A stretch of 56,386 nucleotides of DNA from the NCBI GenBank assembly GCA_910587515.1, contig CAJULW010000025.1, forward strand, positions 1-56,386, written 5' to 3'. The first letter of the stretch is position 1. Every line of letters starts with the position of its first letter. This document shows, piece by piece, positions 36,160 through 44,788 of the stretch. The notes under the pieces are model-generated. The model did no database searches, was not told the DNA's origin, and saw nothing but the letters and a program-made list of their open reading frames with translations. The DNA comes from an uncultured Duncaniella sp. Its GTDB lineage: Bacteria; Bacteroidota; Bacteroidia; Bacteroidales; Muribaculaceae. The position numbers were made by a program, and so were the translations under genes.

Positions 36160-37290
36160 ATGTCAGTAATCGTAAAGGCTATAGAGCCTAAGAAGAAATA
36201 TATAAGAGAGTATGTCGATTTCGGGATCGATCTTTACAAGGGTAACGATTGTTTCGTCCCTAATCTGATCTTTGACGAGGTGCATACGTTGTTGCCTTCC
36301 AAAAATCCGGCGTTCGAGTATTGTCGTGCGCAATCTTTTATGGCCTATCGCGACGGAAAGCCCGTCGGGCGCATCACGGCCATAATAAACGACCGTCTCA
36401 ACGAGAGCACCGGACGTAAGGAGGCGCGTTTCGGTTTTGTGGATTTTACGGACGACCAAGAAGTGACAGACGCGCTTTTCAGTGCAGTGGAGTGCTGGGC
36501 GCGCGATCGCGGTATGACCGAAATGATAGGTCCGATGGGCTTTACCGATATGGATCGCGAAGGGATGCTTGTCGATGGTTTCGACGAGATGGGCACTATG
36601 GCGACCATATATAACTATGATTATTATCCCGCCCATGTGGAGCGTCTCGGCTACAACAAGGATATAGATTGGGTGGAATACCGTATAACCATCCCGGACA
36701 GTGTGCCTGAGAAGATGACGCGTATCTCTGAAATAGTCATGCAGAAGTACGGGCTGAAGATAGTGAAGTATACGTCGGGTAAAAAAATAAAAAAGGACTA
36801 CGGTCACGCGCTTTTCCATCTGATCAATGAGACATACGCTGATCTTTACGGATATTGCTCGCTGTCGGAGAAACAGATCGACTATTATATAGACATGTAT
36901 CTGAGCATACTGCGTCTGGAATACGTCAGCCTTGTTGTCGATAGCCAAGGCGGTCTTGTCGGGGTCGGGATAACTCTTCCGTCGCTCTCGAAGGCTCTGC
37001 GCAAGTCGCGCGGACGGCTATTTCCTTTTGGATGGCTTAGGATACTGAAAGCTATGCACCTACGTAATGACGTGATCGATCTGTTGCTTATTGCCGTCAA
37101 GCCGGAATATCAGTCAAAAGGGGTCAACGCGTTGTTTTTTTACGATTTGCTTAACCTATATATAAAGAACGGGGTCAAGTATGCCGAAACGAACCTCGAG
37201 CTTGAAAGCAATGCTCAGGTGCAGTTGCAATGGGAGTATTTCGAACGCAGGCTTCACCGACGCAGACGCGCTTTCAGAAAGATGCTTTAG
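36160..37290 (+). CDS. GNAT-fold acetyltransferase-like protein
   Basis: This 376-residue cytosolic protein belongs to a family widespread in Bacteroidota and annotated as N-acetyltransferase. The first half carries FVPNLIFDE, SFMAYRDGKPVGRITAIIN and FGFVDFTDD, a GNAT-like core. The second half contains LLLIAVKPEYQSKGVNALFFYDL, which resembles the acetyl-CoA binding motif (V-P-x-x-x-x-K-G). It ends with the family's typical ETNLELESNAQVQLQWEYF and a basic tail. The substrate is unknown. It lies between a pseudokinase and two glycosyltransferases, so it may modify a sugar precursor or a protein in that pathway. Confidence 0.7.
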   Translation: MSVIVKAIEPKKKYIREYVDFGIDLYKGNDCFVPNLIFDEVHTLLPSKNPAFEYCRAQSFMAYRDGKPVGRITAIINDRLNESTGRKEARFGFVDFTDDQEVTDALFSAVECWARDRGMTEMIGPMGFTDMDREGMLVDGFDEMGTMATIYNYDYYPAHVERLGYNKDIDWVEYRITIPDSVPEKMTRISEIVMQKYGLKIVKYTSGKKIKKDYGHALFHLINETYADLYGYCSLSEKQIDYYIDMYLSILRLEYVSLVVDSQGGLVGVGITLPSLSKALRKSRGRLFPFGWLRILKAMHLRNDVIDLLLIAVKPEYQSKGVNALFFYDLLNLYIKNGVKYAETNLELESNAQVQLQWEYFERRLHRRRRAFRKML

Positions 37291-37324
37291 GCCGGTTCGG
37301 GGCGCGGGAAGCCTTTATAAAGCC

Positions 37325-38500
37325 ATGAGAACACCGGATAAAAAAAACGATGGTAAACTGCGCGTGCTTTTCGTGGGCGACGCGAGTAATTGTCACCGCT
37401 CTCTTGCCGAAGAATTGCGCAGGGAGGGTCACGAGGCCATGGTCGCGTCGAACGGGACGTTCTGGATGGAAACTGAGCGCGACATGGATCTGCGTAGGCG
37501 TTTGCCCGGCAAGTTCGGTGGCCTTGACCTTTGGCTGAGGCTTAATACCGGTTTGTTGCGGAAGATGCGTGGTTATGATGTTGTCGCTCTCGCTTCCCAA
37601 AGTTTTATCGATCTCAAGCCATGCCGCCAACGTTATGTCTATGACTTTCTGCGAAGAAACAACCGGGCAGTCTTCTATACGTCGCTCGGAACCGATCCGG
37701 CTTTCGTCGAGGAGTGTATAGATCCTTCGTCGCCCATACGCTATAGCGAATTCAGTCTTTTCGGGGAGGATAGCCCGTATGTCAAAGCATGTACGACGAT
37801 AATAGACGAGTGGCTCGCCCCGGCTCCGCTCGCCCTGAACCGACACATATACGATACGGTCGATGGGGCTATGCCGGTGTTGTATGAATATGACGTGGCC
37901 TTGCGGCGTGTGCTTTCTGATGAAAAAATAGGATATACGGGCATACCGATCGACACCGAGGCCTTGCGTCCTGTCGTGTTGCCCGAGCGGATAGAAAAGG
38001 TGAGGCTTTTTTTGGGTCGCCACCGCGACCGGATGTTGATCAAAGGCACAGATATTCTTGAGTGTGCGGCCAAGGAGATTGTAAGCCGCTATCCAGGCCG
38101 TGCTGAGCTTGTGATAGTAGAGAACCGTCCCTACCGTGAATATATTGAGTTGTTGAAGTCGGCCCACGTGGTTCTCGACCAGATCTATTCCTATACTCCT
38201 GCCACCAACGCGTTGCTTGCGATGGCCTATGGGCTTAACACCGTATCAGGCGGTGCGGAGGAATTCTATGATTTCATCGGGGAAAGGGAGCTGCGTCCTG
38301 TCATACACGTCGAGCCTGACTATGACTCGGTCTGCAAGGCTTTGGAAAACACTGTATTGCATCCGGAACTGATAAGGCCTCGTGGCCTCGAGGGTCGGGA
38401 GTTCGTCGTGAAGCATAATGACAGCCGTGTCGTCGCTTGTCGCTCGCTTGACTTTTGGCGATCGCGGATAGAAGCCAAGGAAGGAGGGGAGAAATGTTGA
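37325..38500 (+). CDS. glycosyltransferase, GT-B fold (GT4/GT1-like)
   Basis: This 391-residue cytosolic protein opens with a Rossmann strand KLRVLFVGDASNCHRSLAEE. Its second half has the donor-side features HVVLDQIYSYTPATNALLAM then AYGLNTVSGGAEEF, the usual place of the EX7E-like acidic pair in GT4 enzymes. The start at 37325 was chosen because the frame upstream overlaps the acetyltransferase gene and is basic and unstructured. The last seven bases overlap the next glycosyltransferase gene. The sugar and acceptor are unknown. Confidence 0.8.
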   Translation: MRTPDKKNDGKLRVLFVGDASNCHRSLAEELRREGHEAMVASNGTFWMETERDMDLRRRLPGKFGGLDLWLRLNTGLLRKMRGYDVVALASQSFIDLKPCRQRYVYDFLRRNNRAVFYTSLGTDPAFVEECIDPSSPIRYSEFSLFGEDSPYVKACTTIIDEWLAPAPLALNRHIYDTVDGAMPVLYEYDVALRRVLSDEKIGYTGIPIDTEALRPVVLPERIEKVRLFLGRHRDRMLIKGTDILECAAKEIVSRYPGRAELVIVENRPYREYIELLKSAHVVLDQIYSYTPATNALLAMAYGLNTVSGGAEEFYDFIGERELRPVIHVEPDYDSVCKALENTVLHPELIRPRGLEGREFVVKHNDSRVVACRSLDFWRSRIEAKEGGEKC

Positions 38501-39315
38501 GGCTTGACGTGTTGATAGCCACACATAGACCTGAGGGTATAAAACGCGTGGTCGATATGGATTTGCCCCGTGTCGACGGTGTGGGTTATATTGTTTCCTG
38601 GCAGGATCACCGCGGGGTGCTTGTGCCGCAAGAATTGGCGCGCCGCGATGACATCGAGATCGTCCGCTTTGAAGGGTGCGGGGTGAGCTGTAACCGGAAC
38701 AATGCGTTGGAGCATTCTACGGCCGATATCTGTCTTATGGCTGACGATGACCTTGTCTATACGGTTTCCGGCCTTGAAGCTGTGAAAGCGACATTTGAAC
38801 GTAATCCGGAGGTCGAGATGGCCAGTTTCATGTATGAGGGAGCCGATAATAAAGTTTATCCGGATAAAGAGTGTGATCTCGCTGTTCTGCCGAAAGGATT
38901 TTACCAGACAACTTTCGAGATAGCCGTGAGAAGGGACAGCCGTGCGGGTGATTTGCGTTTCGATGAGGATTTCGGACCGGGTTCCGCAAAGCTGCACGCT
39001 GCAGAGGACGAGATGTTTCTTCTGCACGCCCGTCGGCTCGGGGTCAAAGTCAGGTTTTTCCCTGTTATCATAACGCGCCATGATGGGCTTACCACGGGTT
39101 CTCGTAAAATCGACAATCCATACGTGCTTTGGGCTACGGGGGCTTATATCCTACGCGGTTGGCCACTTACGTCCTTTCTGCGAATCCCTGTAAAGGCGTT
39201 CAGATTGGCGAGTTCGGGGCAGTGTTCTTTTTTCGGGTCGTTGTTGTCTCTTTCGGCCGGAGCGGTATACGCCTTGGTCAACGGTATCGGCAAAGCGCGT
39301 TTTTATCAGCGATGA
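38494..39315 (+). CDS. glycosyltransferase family 2
   Basis: This 273-residue GT-A enzyme starts LRLDVLIATHRPEGIKRVV. The nucleotide-sugar/metal motif is ICLMADDDLVYT, and a late acidic segment LHAAEDEMFLLHARR matches the catalytic-base ED region of GT2 enzymes. Start 38494 overlaps the preceding gene by 7 bases, and its stop overlaps the flippase start (ATGA), so the three genes are translationally coupled. It probably adds a sugar to the lipid-linked glycan exported by the flippase. Confidence 0.85.
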   Translation: MLRLDVLIATHRPEGIKRVVDMDLPRVDGVGYIVSWQDHRGVLVPQELARRDDIEIVRFEGCGVSCNRNNALEHSTADICLMADDDLVYTVSGLEAVKATFERNPEVEMASFMYEGADNKVYPDKECDLAVLPKGFYQTTFEIAVRRDSRAGDLRFDEDFGPGSAKLHAAEDEMFLLHARRLGVKVRFFPVIITRHDGLTTGSRKIDNPYVLWATGAYILRGWPLTSFLRIPVKAFRLASSGQCSFFGSLLSLSAGAVYALVNGIGKARFYQR

Positions 39316-40790
39316 GAGAGATGGGCGGACATAGTGGGCAGGCTAACGTTTCGGTTCGTGTGCTGAAAGCCATGGGGCTGTTTGGCGGAGTCAGGATGGC
39401 TTCCATCCTTTGCGGAATAATACGCATAAAACTGGTGGCTCTTTGGTTGGGGCCGGCCGGGGTGGGGCTTTTTGGTATTTTCAATAACGCGATAGACATG
39501 GTGCGGTCGTTTTCGGAACTCGGGTTGCGTTCGAGTTCGGTGCGCGATATCGCTTCGGTGCGCGATCGTGTATCTGTCGGTGCGATTGTAACTGTAGTGC
39601 GTCGGTGGGGATGGTTGCTCGGGGTGTTCGGTGCGGTCGTGATGAGTGCTGTCGCTCCTATTCTCAGTTTGAAGACTTTCGGGAGCTATGATCGGACACT
39701 GAGTTTCATGCTGCTTGCCGTGGTGGTTTTTCTCGGGTCGGTTAGCATGGCCGAGGAGGCGGTGATGCAGGGACTCGACAAGTTGCATAGACTCGCGCGC
39801 GCGTCGTTGTTGGGTGTGGCGGCAGGGCTTGCCGTGTCTGTACCAATGCTCTATTTCTGGCGTATGGACGGAATTGTGCCGTCGATAATAGCATATGGCG
39901 TCACCGGTTGCTGTGCCGTGTTATATTATAGGGTGAGTGGAGTAAAGAGCCTGTCGCATGTCAGCGCGCGCGAGACTTTCACGCGTGGACGTAGCTTTGT
40001 GATGCTCGGGATATATATGACCGCGGCTGATTTTTTGACGCAGTTCATGAGTTATGTGTTCATAGCCTATCTTAACAATTCGGGCGGAGATGCCGAAGTG
40101 GGTTACTATCAGGCGGGATACACGGTAGTCAACCGTTATGCCGGCATTCTGCTTTCGGCTATAGTCATGGAGTATTATCCGCGTCTGGCAGCTTCGGCTG
40201 GATCGCGTCTGCGTGTCGGTGTTTTTGCCGCCCATGAGATGTTGTTGATATTGATAGCCATGATGCCGACGGCTTCGGTTTTGATATCTTTGGCTCCATT
40301 TGTGGTAAGTCTGTTGTATACGTCAGAGTTCGGGCCGGTGGTATCTTTTGTGACGGTAGCGATGGTTGGGGTAGTGTTGAGAGGGATTTCGTATTGTTTG
40401 TCATACGTTATTCTCGCGAAGGGCGACGGAGTGGTGTTGCTGGTTACCGAATCGTTGAGCACGGTTGTCGGTTTGGTTTTGAATATTATAGGCTATAAGT
40501 TTTACGGTATGACAGGTCTTGGCGTAGGTTATGCGCTGTGGTATCTCATCTATGTTCTCATAGTCGGGATAGTCTATTTCAGGCGCTATCGTCTGCGTCT
40601 GCCCTTTAAAGTGCTGGCTATTTCGGGTTGTGGTGTGTGCGTGGTTGCTTTGTGTGCCTGGATGGCCTTGGCTTTCACGCCTCTTGCCTCCCTGCCGTTG
40701 ACGGTAGGTGTGTGTGCGGTAAGTTTGTATGGCCTGTCGCGACTTGTGAGTGGGCGAAAAGGGGGGATGCGTGTGCGAAAAAATTTGTAA
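39312..40790 (+). CDS. Wzx-type polysaccharide flippase (MOP superfamily)
   Basis: This 492-residue inner-membrane protein has about twelve hydrophobic segments. The N-terminal VLKAMGLFGGVRMASILCG followed by LVALWLGPAGVGLFGIFNN is typical of O-antigen/polysaccharide exporters of the Wzx family. It would flip an undecaprenyl-linked glycan across the membrane. The start at 39312 overlaps the stop of the GT2 gene (ATGA); the frame is open far upstream inside that gene but without membrane character. It ends the five-gene cluster. There is no Wzy polymerase in the window. Confidence 0.88.
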   Translation: MREMGGHSGQANVSVRVLKAMGLFGGVRMASILCGIIRIKLVALWLGPAGVGLFGIFNNAIDMVRSFSELGLRSSSVRDIASVRDRVSVGAIVTVVRRWGWLLGVFGAVVMSAVAPILSLKTFGSYDRTLSFMLLAVVVFLGSVSMAEEAVMQGLDKLHRLARASLLGVAAGLAVSVPMLYFWRMDGIVPSIIAYGVTGCCAVLYYRVSGVKSLSHVSARETFTRGRSFVMLGIYMTAADFLTQFMSYVFIAYLNNSGGDAEVGYYQAGYTVVNRYAGILLSAIVMEYYPRLAASAGSRLRVGVFAAHEMLLILIAMMPTASVLISLAPFVVSLLYTSEFGPVVSFVTVAMVGVVLRGISYCLSYVILAKGDGVVLLVTESLSTVVGLVLNIIGYKFYGMTGLGVGYALWYLIYVLIVGIVYFRRYRLRLPFKVLAISGCGVCVVALCAWMALAFTPLASLPLTVGVCAVSLYGLSRLVSGRKGGMRVRKNL

Positions 40791-40815
40791 GTGTCGCGTA
40801 TTGTTTGTAAGTTTG
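40785..40815 (+). promoter_or_regulatory. promoter of the lipoprotein-ABC operon
   Basis: TTG (40785-40787), a 20-base spacer and TAAGTTTG (40808-40815) match the consensus. The promoter begins inside the last codons of the flippase gene. Confidence 0.65.
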
Positions 40816-40869
40816 CTAAATGCCACATCGCAGAGTCATAACAGAATACTCGTGTAAAATTACTATAAA

Positions 40870-42249
40870 ATGAAGTTGAAATTATTTGGTTTATCTGTGT
40901 TTGCTGTCGCGGCACTCGCGGTTCTCACGTTTTCGTGCAGCCGGGAAGAAAAGCTTCTAGACGCGATACCCTCGGATGTGAAACAGGCCGGGACTGTGAG
41001 GTTGAAGTCTGTGCTCGAGCAGTGCGGATGCAAGTTTACGGGAACCGGTGTCGAGAGGCCGGTGGGACTGGAGTTTCCGTTACGTTTTGACAGGATTGTA
41101 GCTTTTGCCGGGAGCCTTGACAGCGCTAAGGTATGCGATATTAATTCTGTCGCCTGGGCTATGGATGATAAGGGCGACGCACTCGCAACCATATTGATTT
41201 CCGGCAGGGAGGAATTTGTCGAGGCTCTTTCCGGGCGTGTCGATTGGACGGGAGAGGAAGGCGGATATACCATCGGTTCGTGGTGCGGCATGACTGTTGT
41301 GGCGGACGACGAACGTGCGTGGCTTACGGATGCACCAGAGGCTGTCGGAGCGGTTGGGGCTTTTGTCAAAAGGGCGGATAGGTCGGCTATAAGTTCTTTG
41401 TCGGGTGTAAGCGATATGCTTTCCGGTGACGGTCTCATGAATATAGTTTTGCGACAGGATGCTTTTGGTAAAAAGAGTGTTGATCCAATGGATTCGCAAT
41501 GGACTACTATGAAAATGAATGTCGCTGATAATAAATTGGTGTGCAATAGCGTGGTCATGACAGGTGACGGCTCTGTCACTCCTCTCAAAGGGATGTGTCC
41601 GATAAATCCGGCTATATTAGGTTATGTGCCGGCCGATTTTAATATGGCGTTCGGTTTTGGAGTCACCCGGGATTTCGACTGGAGAGTAATCACTGATGCA
41701 GTTTCGGTTTTAGGTGGATTTCAGGCGAGGGGTATGATGGCAGCCGCTCTCCCTTATCTGGAAGCGGTTGACGGTACGATATTTTTTGCGGCAGGCCCGG
41801 CCAACGATAATGCTTATTCGGATTTCGAGCCTGGCAATTGGCGTTTTATGCTCATGGCACACCTCCCGCAAGATAAGATCAATGACATAATGGGTATGGC
41901 GCGTACGTCGCTTTTTATGGCTGGTGTAAGCCCTCGCAATGTCGGTGACAACATGATGATCATACCTCAGTACGGAATGGATATATATATAGGCAACGTG
42001 GACGGTTATCTGGCAATAGGGAATATCGCTTTCGAGTCTACGCACAACAATGCTCTCGCACCGCTGTTTACGGGCAAAGAGGCCGCGGCTTATGTGGAAC
42101 TTCCGTCCTTGCGGAGCATAGTCCCGACAGCACCTGCATTCGGATTCAGGCTGACGGGGGAGTCGGGCGAGGGCCGGACTCAAGTGGAATTGGGATTGAC
42201 CGGAGATTCGCGACCTATAGTCCGTGCTATACTTGAGGCTTTGCTATGA
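40870..42249 (+). CDS. lipoprotein of unknown function (DUF4836-like)
   Basis: This 459-residue lipoprotein begins MKLKLFGLSVFAVAALAVLT with lipobox TFSC. The opening LLDAIPSDVKQAGTVRLKSV resembles DUF4836-type Bacteroidota proteins, in which a lipoprotein states a level or state value across several beta-rich repeats. I am not sure of this family. No catalytic residues are recognisable. Its stop overlaps the ABC ATPase start by 4 bases (ATGA), so it is coupled to an ABC system and may be its periplasmic partner or cargo. Confidence 0.6.
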   Translation: MKLKLFGLSVFAVAALAVLTFSCSREEKLLDAIPSDVKQAGTVRLKSVLEQCGCKFTGTGVERPVGLEFPLRFDRIVAFAGSLDSAKVCDINSVAWAMDDKGDALATILISGREEFVEALSGRVDWTGEEGGYTIGSWCGMTVVADDERAWLTDAPEAVGAVGAFVKRADRSAISSLSGVSDMLSGDGLMNIVLRQDAFGKKSVDPMDSQWTTMKMNVADNKLVCNSVVMTGDGSVTPLKGMCPINPAILGYVPADFNMAFGFGVTRDFDWRVITDAVSVLGGFQARGMMAAALPYLEAVDGTIFFAAGPANDNAYSDFEPGNWRFMLMAHLPQDKINDIMGMARTSLFMAGVSPRNVGDNMMIIPQYGMDIYIGNVDGYLAIGNIAFESTHNNALAPLFTGKEAAAYVELPSLRSIVPTAPAFGFRLTGESGEGRTQVELGLTGDSRPIVRAILEALL

Positions 42250-42908
42250 CGGAAAAGATAAGTCTGAGGCGTGTACTACCGAGGGGGTTCCGCGATATGG
42301 CAGAAGATGCCCGTGTGAAGGCTTCGGAGCTGTGGCTACGCGAAGAGCTTGATTTTGTTCGCGGGGGACGCTATGTTATCGAGGCCGAGAGCGGCACGGG
42401 TAAATCGTCGCTGTGTTCGTTTCTCTATGGAGCCAGATGTGACTATGACGGGGCTATATTCTTCGATGGGGTGGATATACGTGGATTCAGCATAGATGAC
42501 TGGTGTGGCCTGCGCAGGCTTTCGCTTGCCTATATGCCACAGGAAATGTGTCTGTTTCCGGAGCTTACGGTCATGGAGAATATCGAGATCAAGAATCGTC
42601 TGACGGCCTATCGGAGCGCGGACGAGATAATGAGACTTCTAGATCGTTTGGAGATCGCCGGAAAGGTTGATGAGACTGTCGGGCGCCTGTCTGTCGGGCA
42701 GCAACAGCGTGTGGCTATCATAAGATCCCTTTGCCAACCGTTTGATTTTCTGCTTATAGATGAGCCTGTCAGTCATCTCGACGCACGTAACAATTGTGCG
42801 GTGGCGTCTCTTGTCGAAGAGGAAGCAGCCCGTCAGGGGGCCGCAGTCATAGCCACTTCCGTAGGCAACAAGATCGCTATGCATGGTTTTGAATTAGTTA
42901 AGCTCTGA
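42246..42908 (+). CDS. ABC transporter ATP-binding protein (LolD/MacB-like), switch His missing
   Basis: This 220-residue ATPase has Walker A ESGTGKSS (48-55), Q-loop Gln in YMPQE (Q99), signature LSVGQQQR (148-155) and Walker B FLLIDEP (168-174) followed by a D-loop SHLDA. The H-loop, normally TH(D/E), reads ATSVGNK, so the switch histidine is replaced. The N-terminal 20 residues are shorter and more divergent than in LolD. It pairs with the FtsX-like permease 14 bases downstream. Such pairs move lipoproteins, peptides or act as mechanotransmitters rather than importers. Confidence 0.85.
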   Translation: MTEKISLRRVLPRGFRDMAEDARVKASELWLREELDFVRGGRYVIEAESGTGKSSLCSFLYGARCDYDGAIFFDGVDIRGFSIDDWCGLRRLSLAYMPQEMCLFPELTVMENIEIKNRLTAYRSADEIMRLLDRLEIAGKVDETVGRLSVGQQQRVAIIRSLCQPFDFLLIDEPVSHLDARNNCAVASLVEEEAARQGAAVIATSVGNKIAMHGFELVKL

Positions 42909-42922
42909 AATTTATTTGTCTG

Positions 42923-44122
42923 ATGTCGAAAAATACAGTATGGCGGTTGTTGCGCCGCAATATAAGTATAGGTCAGATCGCGGGCTATGCCGTGGCCAAT
43001 TTTGTGGGACTTGCCATCGTATTGACGGCGATACAGTTTTATCGCGATGTGACGAGTGTCTGGGAAGATGATGATTCGTTCATCTCCAATGACTATATGA
43101 TACTGTCGAAGCGTGTGGAGGGGATCGGTTCTTTCACCGGCAATTCGTCTGGGACGAAGTTTTCACAGTCGGAGATAGATGATATAGCCTCTCAGCCTTG
43201 GGCAAGAAAGGTAGGTAAGTTTAGTTCGGCTGCGTTCAATGTCTATGCCGATGTCGAGTTGGGTGGCAACCGTATGGGTTCGGCTCTTTTTCTTGAGTCT
43301 ATCCCTGATGATTATTTCGATGTAAGGCCTCGCGATTGGGGGTATGAGCCTGGAAAATCGCGGTTTGTGCCTGTGATACTGTCAAAAGACTATCTATCGC
43401 TCTACAATTTCGGCTTTGCGGCGTCGCGTGGAATGCCACAGGTGTCGGAGGAGGTTATGGGGATGGTTCCGTTAAAGCTTTCACTAAGCGGTAGAGGCCG
43501 TCAGGAGTGGATCGACGCACGTATAGTCGGCTTTTCGTCGAGGCTCAACACTATAGCGGTTCCAGAGGAGTTTATGGCGTGGGCCAACAGGGAGTTTTCA
43601 GCAGGAGGGTCGGAGAGTCCGTCGCGTCTCATTGTGTTGCTTGACCATCCCGGTGATCCTCAAGCCGAAAGTTACATGGATGAGCATGGTTACGAACGGG
43701 CGGGTGACCGCGCTGACAACGGCAAGGCGGCCTATTTCCTCTCGATCGTCACTACGGTTGTCATAGCTGTCGGTTTGGTGATAAGTGTGTTGGCGTTTTT
43801 CATTCTTACACTGAGCATATATCTGCTTTTGCAGAAAAACAGGGTTAAAATTCATCAGCTTATGCAGCTTGGCTATTCACCGCGTCAAGTGTCCGGTTAT
43901 TATCATAGAATTGTCATGGCTGTCAACCTTGCGGTACTTGTGGGGGCTATAATGGTGGCTATTGTGGCTTCAGGCTGTTGGCGCGAGCCGTTGTCGGCTC
44001 TCGGTGTGGAGTCTGCCGCACCATGGCTTACGATAGCTATAGGTGTTGCTATGATGGGCTTGATCACTTTCGGTAATATCGCGGCCATAAGCCGCGCTGT
44101 CAAGCGGGATTTTTTCGTGTAA
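42923..44122 (+). CDS. FtsX-like ABC permease
   Basis: This 399-residue inner-membrane protein has one N-terminal membrane helix (about 18-38), a large periplasmic domain, and three C-terminal helices (about 272-300, 325-350 and 362-385), the MacB/LolE/FtsX layout. The segment LLLQKNRVKIHQLMQLGYSPRQV between helices is the cytoplasmic coupling region typical of FtsX-type permeases. It forms the exporter with the ATPase upstream; the lipoprotein at the start of the operon may complete the system. Confidence 0.85.
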   Translation: MSKNTVWRLLRRNISIGQIAGYAVANFVGLAIVLTAIQFYRDVTSVWEDDDSFISNDYMILSKRVEGIGSFTGNSSGTKFSQSEIDDIASQPWARKVGKFSSAAFNVYADVELGGNRMGSALFLESIPDDYFDVRPRDWGYEPGKSRFVPVILSKDYLSLYNFGFAASRGMPQVSEEVMGMVPLKLSLSGRGRQEWIDARIVGFSSRLNTIAVPEEFMAWANREFSAGGSESPSRLIVLLDHPGDPQAESYMDEHGYERAGDRADNGKAAYFLSIVTTVVIAVGLVISVLAFFILTLSIYLLLQKNRVKIHQLMQLGYSPRQVSGYYHRIVMAVNLAVLVGAIMVAIVASGCWREPLSALGVESAAPWLTIAIGVAMMGLITFGNIAAISRAVKRDFFV

Positions 44123-44146
44123 GGGTCGTTGAAAACAGATTTTTGT

Positions 44147-44183
44147 CCGCTCTGTCAGATATATGGTTGATAGAGCGGCTTTT
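44147..44183 (+). terminator. terminator of the ABC operon
   Basis: CCGCTCT and AGAGCGG pair around an AT-rich loop, followed by CTTTTAT. The stem is only 7 bp. Confidence 0.6.
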
Positions 44184-44241
44184 ATGTTGGAAAAAACAGA
44201 ATGAATATCATGATAGATGTCGGATTCTAAAATAAATACAC

Positions 44242-44249
44242 TATATTTG
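44242..44249 (+). promoter_or_regulatory. -7 element before the small lipoprotein gene
   Basis: TATATTTG is 24 bases before the ATG at 44274, which supports that ATG as the original start of the gene. Confidence 0.5.
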
Positions 44250-44273
44250 TCTGTCTGATAACGAGTGTTTTTT

Positions 44274-44620
44274 ATGCGGATAATTCTTATGATTATTCTT
44301 GGTTTGATATTGGCGGTGTCATGTCCGTCGTGTGTGGCGCTGATTGCTCGACCATAGAGGGTAGAAGGCTGATTGTGACATACAAGTATCGTTATGACTT
44401 GATTTTGGTAGACGAGAATGTGTTGTATTGTCAGGACATATATGAAGGTAAGGAATACAGTAACTTGACGGGGTTGCAGTTGTCTGCCGATGGATTTATC
44501 TTTGGCGAAGGAGGGCTGGTGTTTCCGCGCTCGCGCAGTTATATGTTCACTTTAGATCCTAAATCAAAAACAGTCCATGTCACCGACTATTCATCGTTTT
44601 ATGGATTATGTCGCTCATAA
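44274..44620 (+). pseudogene. small lipoprotein gene, probably frameshifted
   Basis: From the ATG at 44274 one reads MRIILMIILGLILAVSCPSC, a clean lipoprotein signal with lipobox AVSC, but the frame stops at 44357. An overlapping frame from 44321 codes for 99 residues (MSVVCGADCSTIEGRRLIVT...), ending at 44620, with no signal of its own. A one-base shift near 44321-44357 would join them into a lipoprotein of about 110 residues. The promoter fits the upstream start. It may be a real frameshift, a sequencing error or two unrelated frames. I do not recognise the protein family. Confidence 0.5.
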
Positions 44621-44703
44621 AATCAAGCTTCAAATTTTTATTGTGTTTCCTTGTGGAGAAGTTCCAGTCAAAGATCGCCTCGGGGATTTTTTATGCCGAT
44701 AGT

Positions 44704-44733
44704 TTGCCGTATGGGATTTTTTGAGTAATTTTG
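44704..44733 (+). promoter_or_regulatory. promoter of the psd-pssA operon
   Basis: TTG (44704-44706), a 19-base spacer and TAATTTTG (44726-44733) are an excellent match; the leader is about 50 bases. Confidence 0.7.
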
Positions 44734-44788
44734 CATAAAATGGAGCGCACATAGCGACAACTGATACCGAAAAATTAGACCTTTACGA

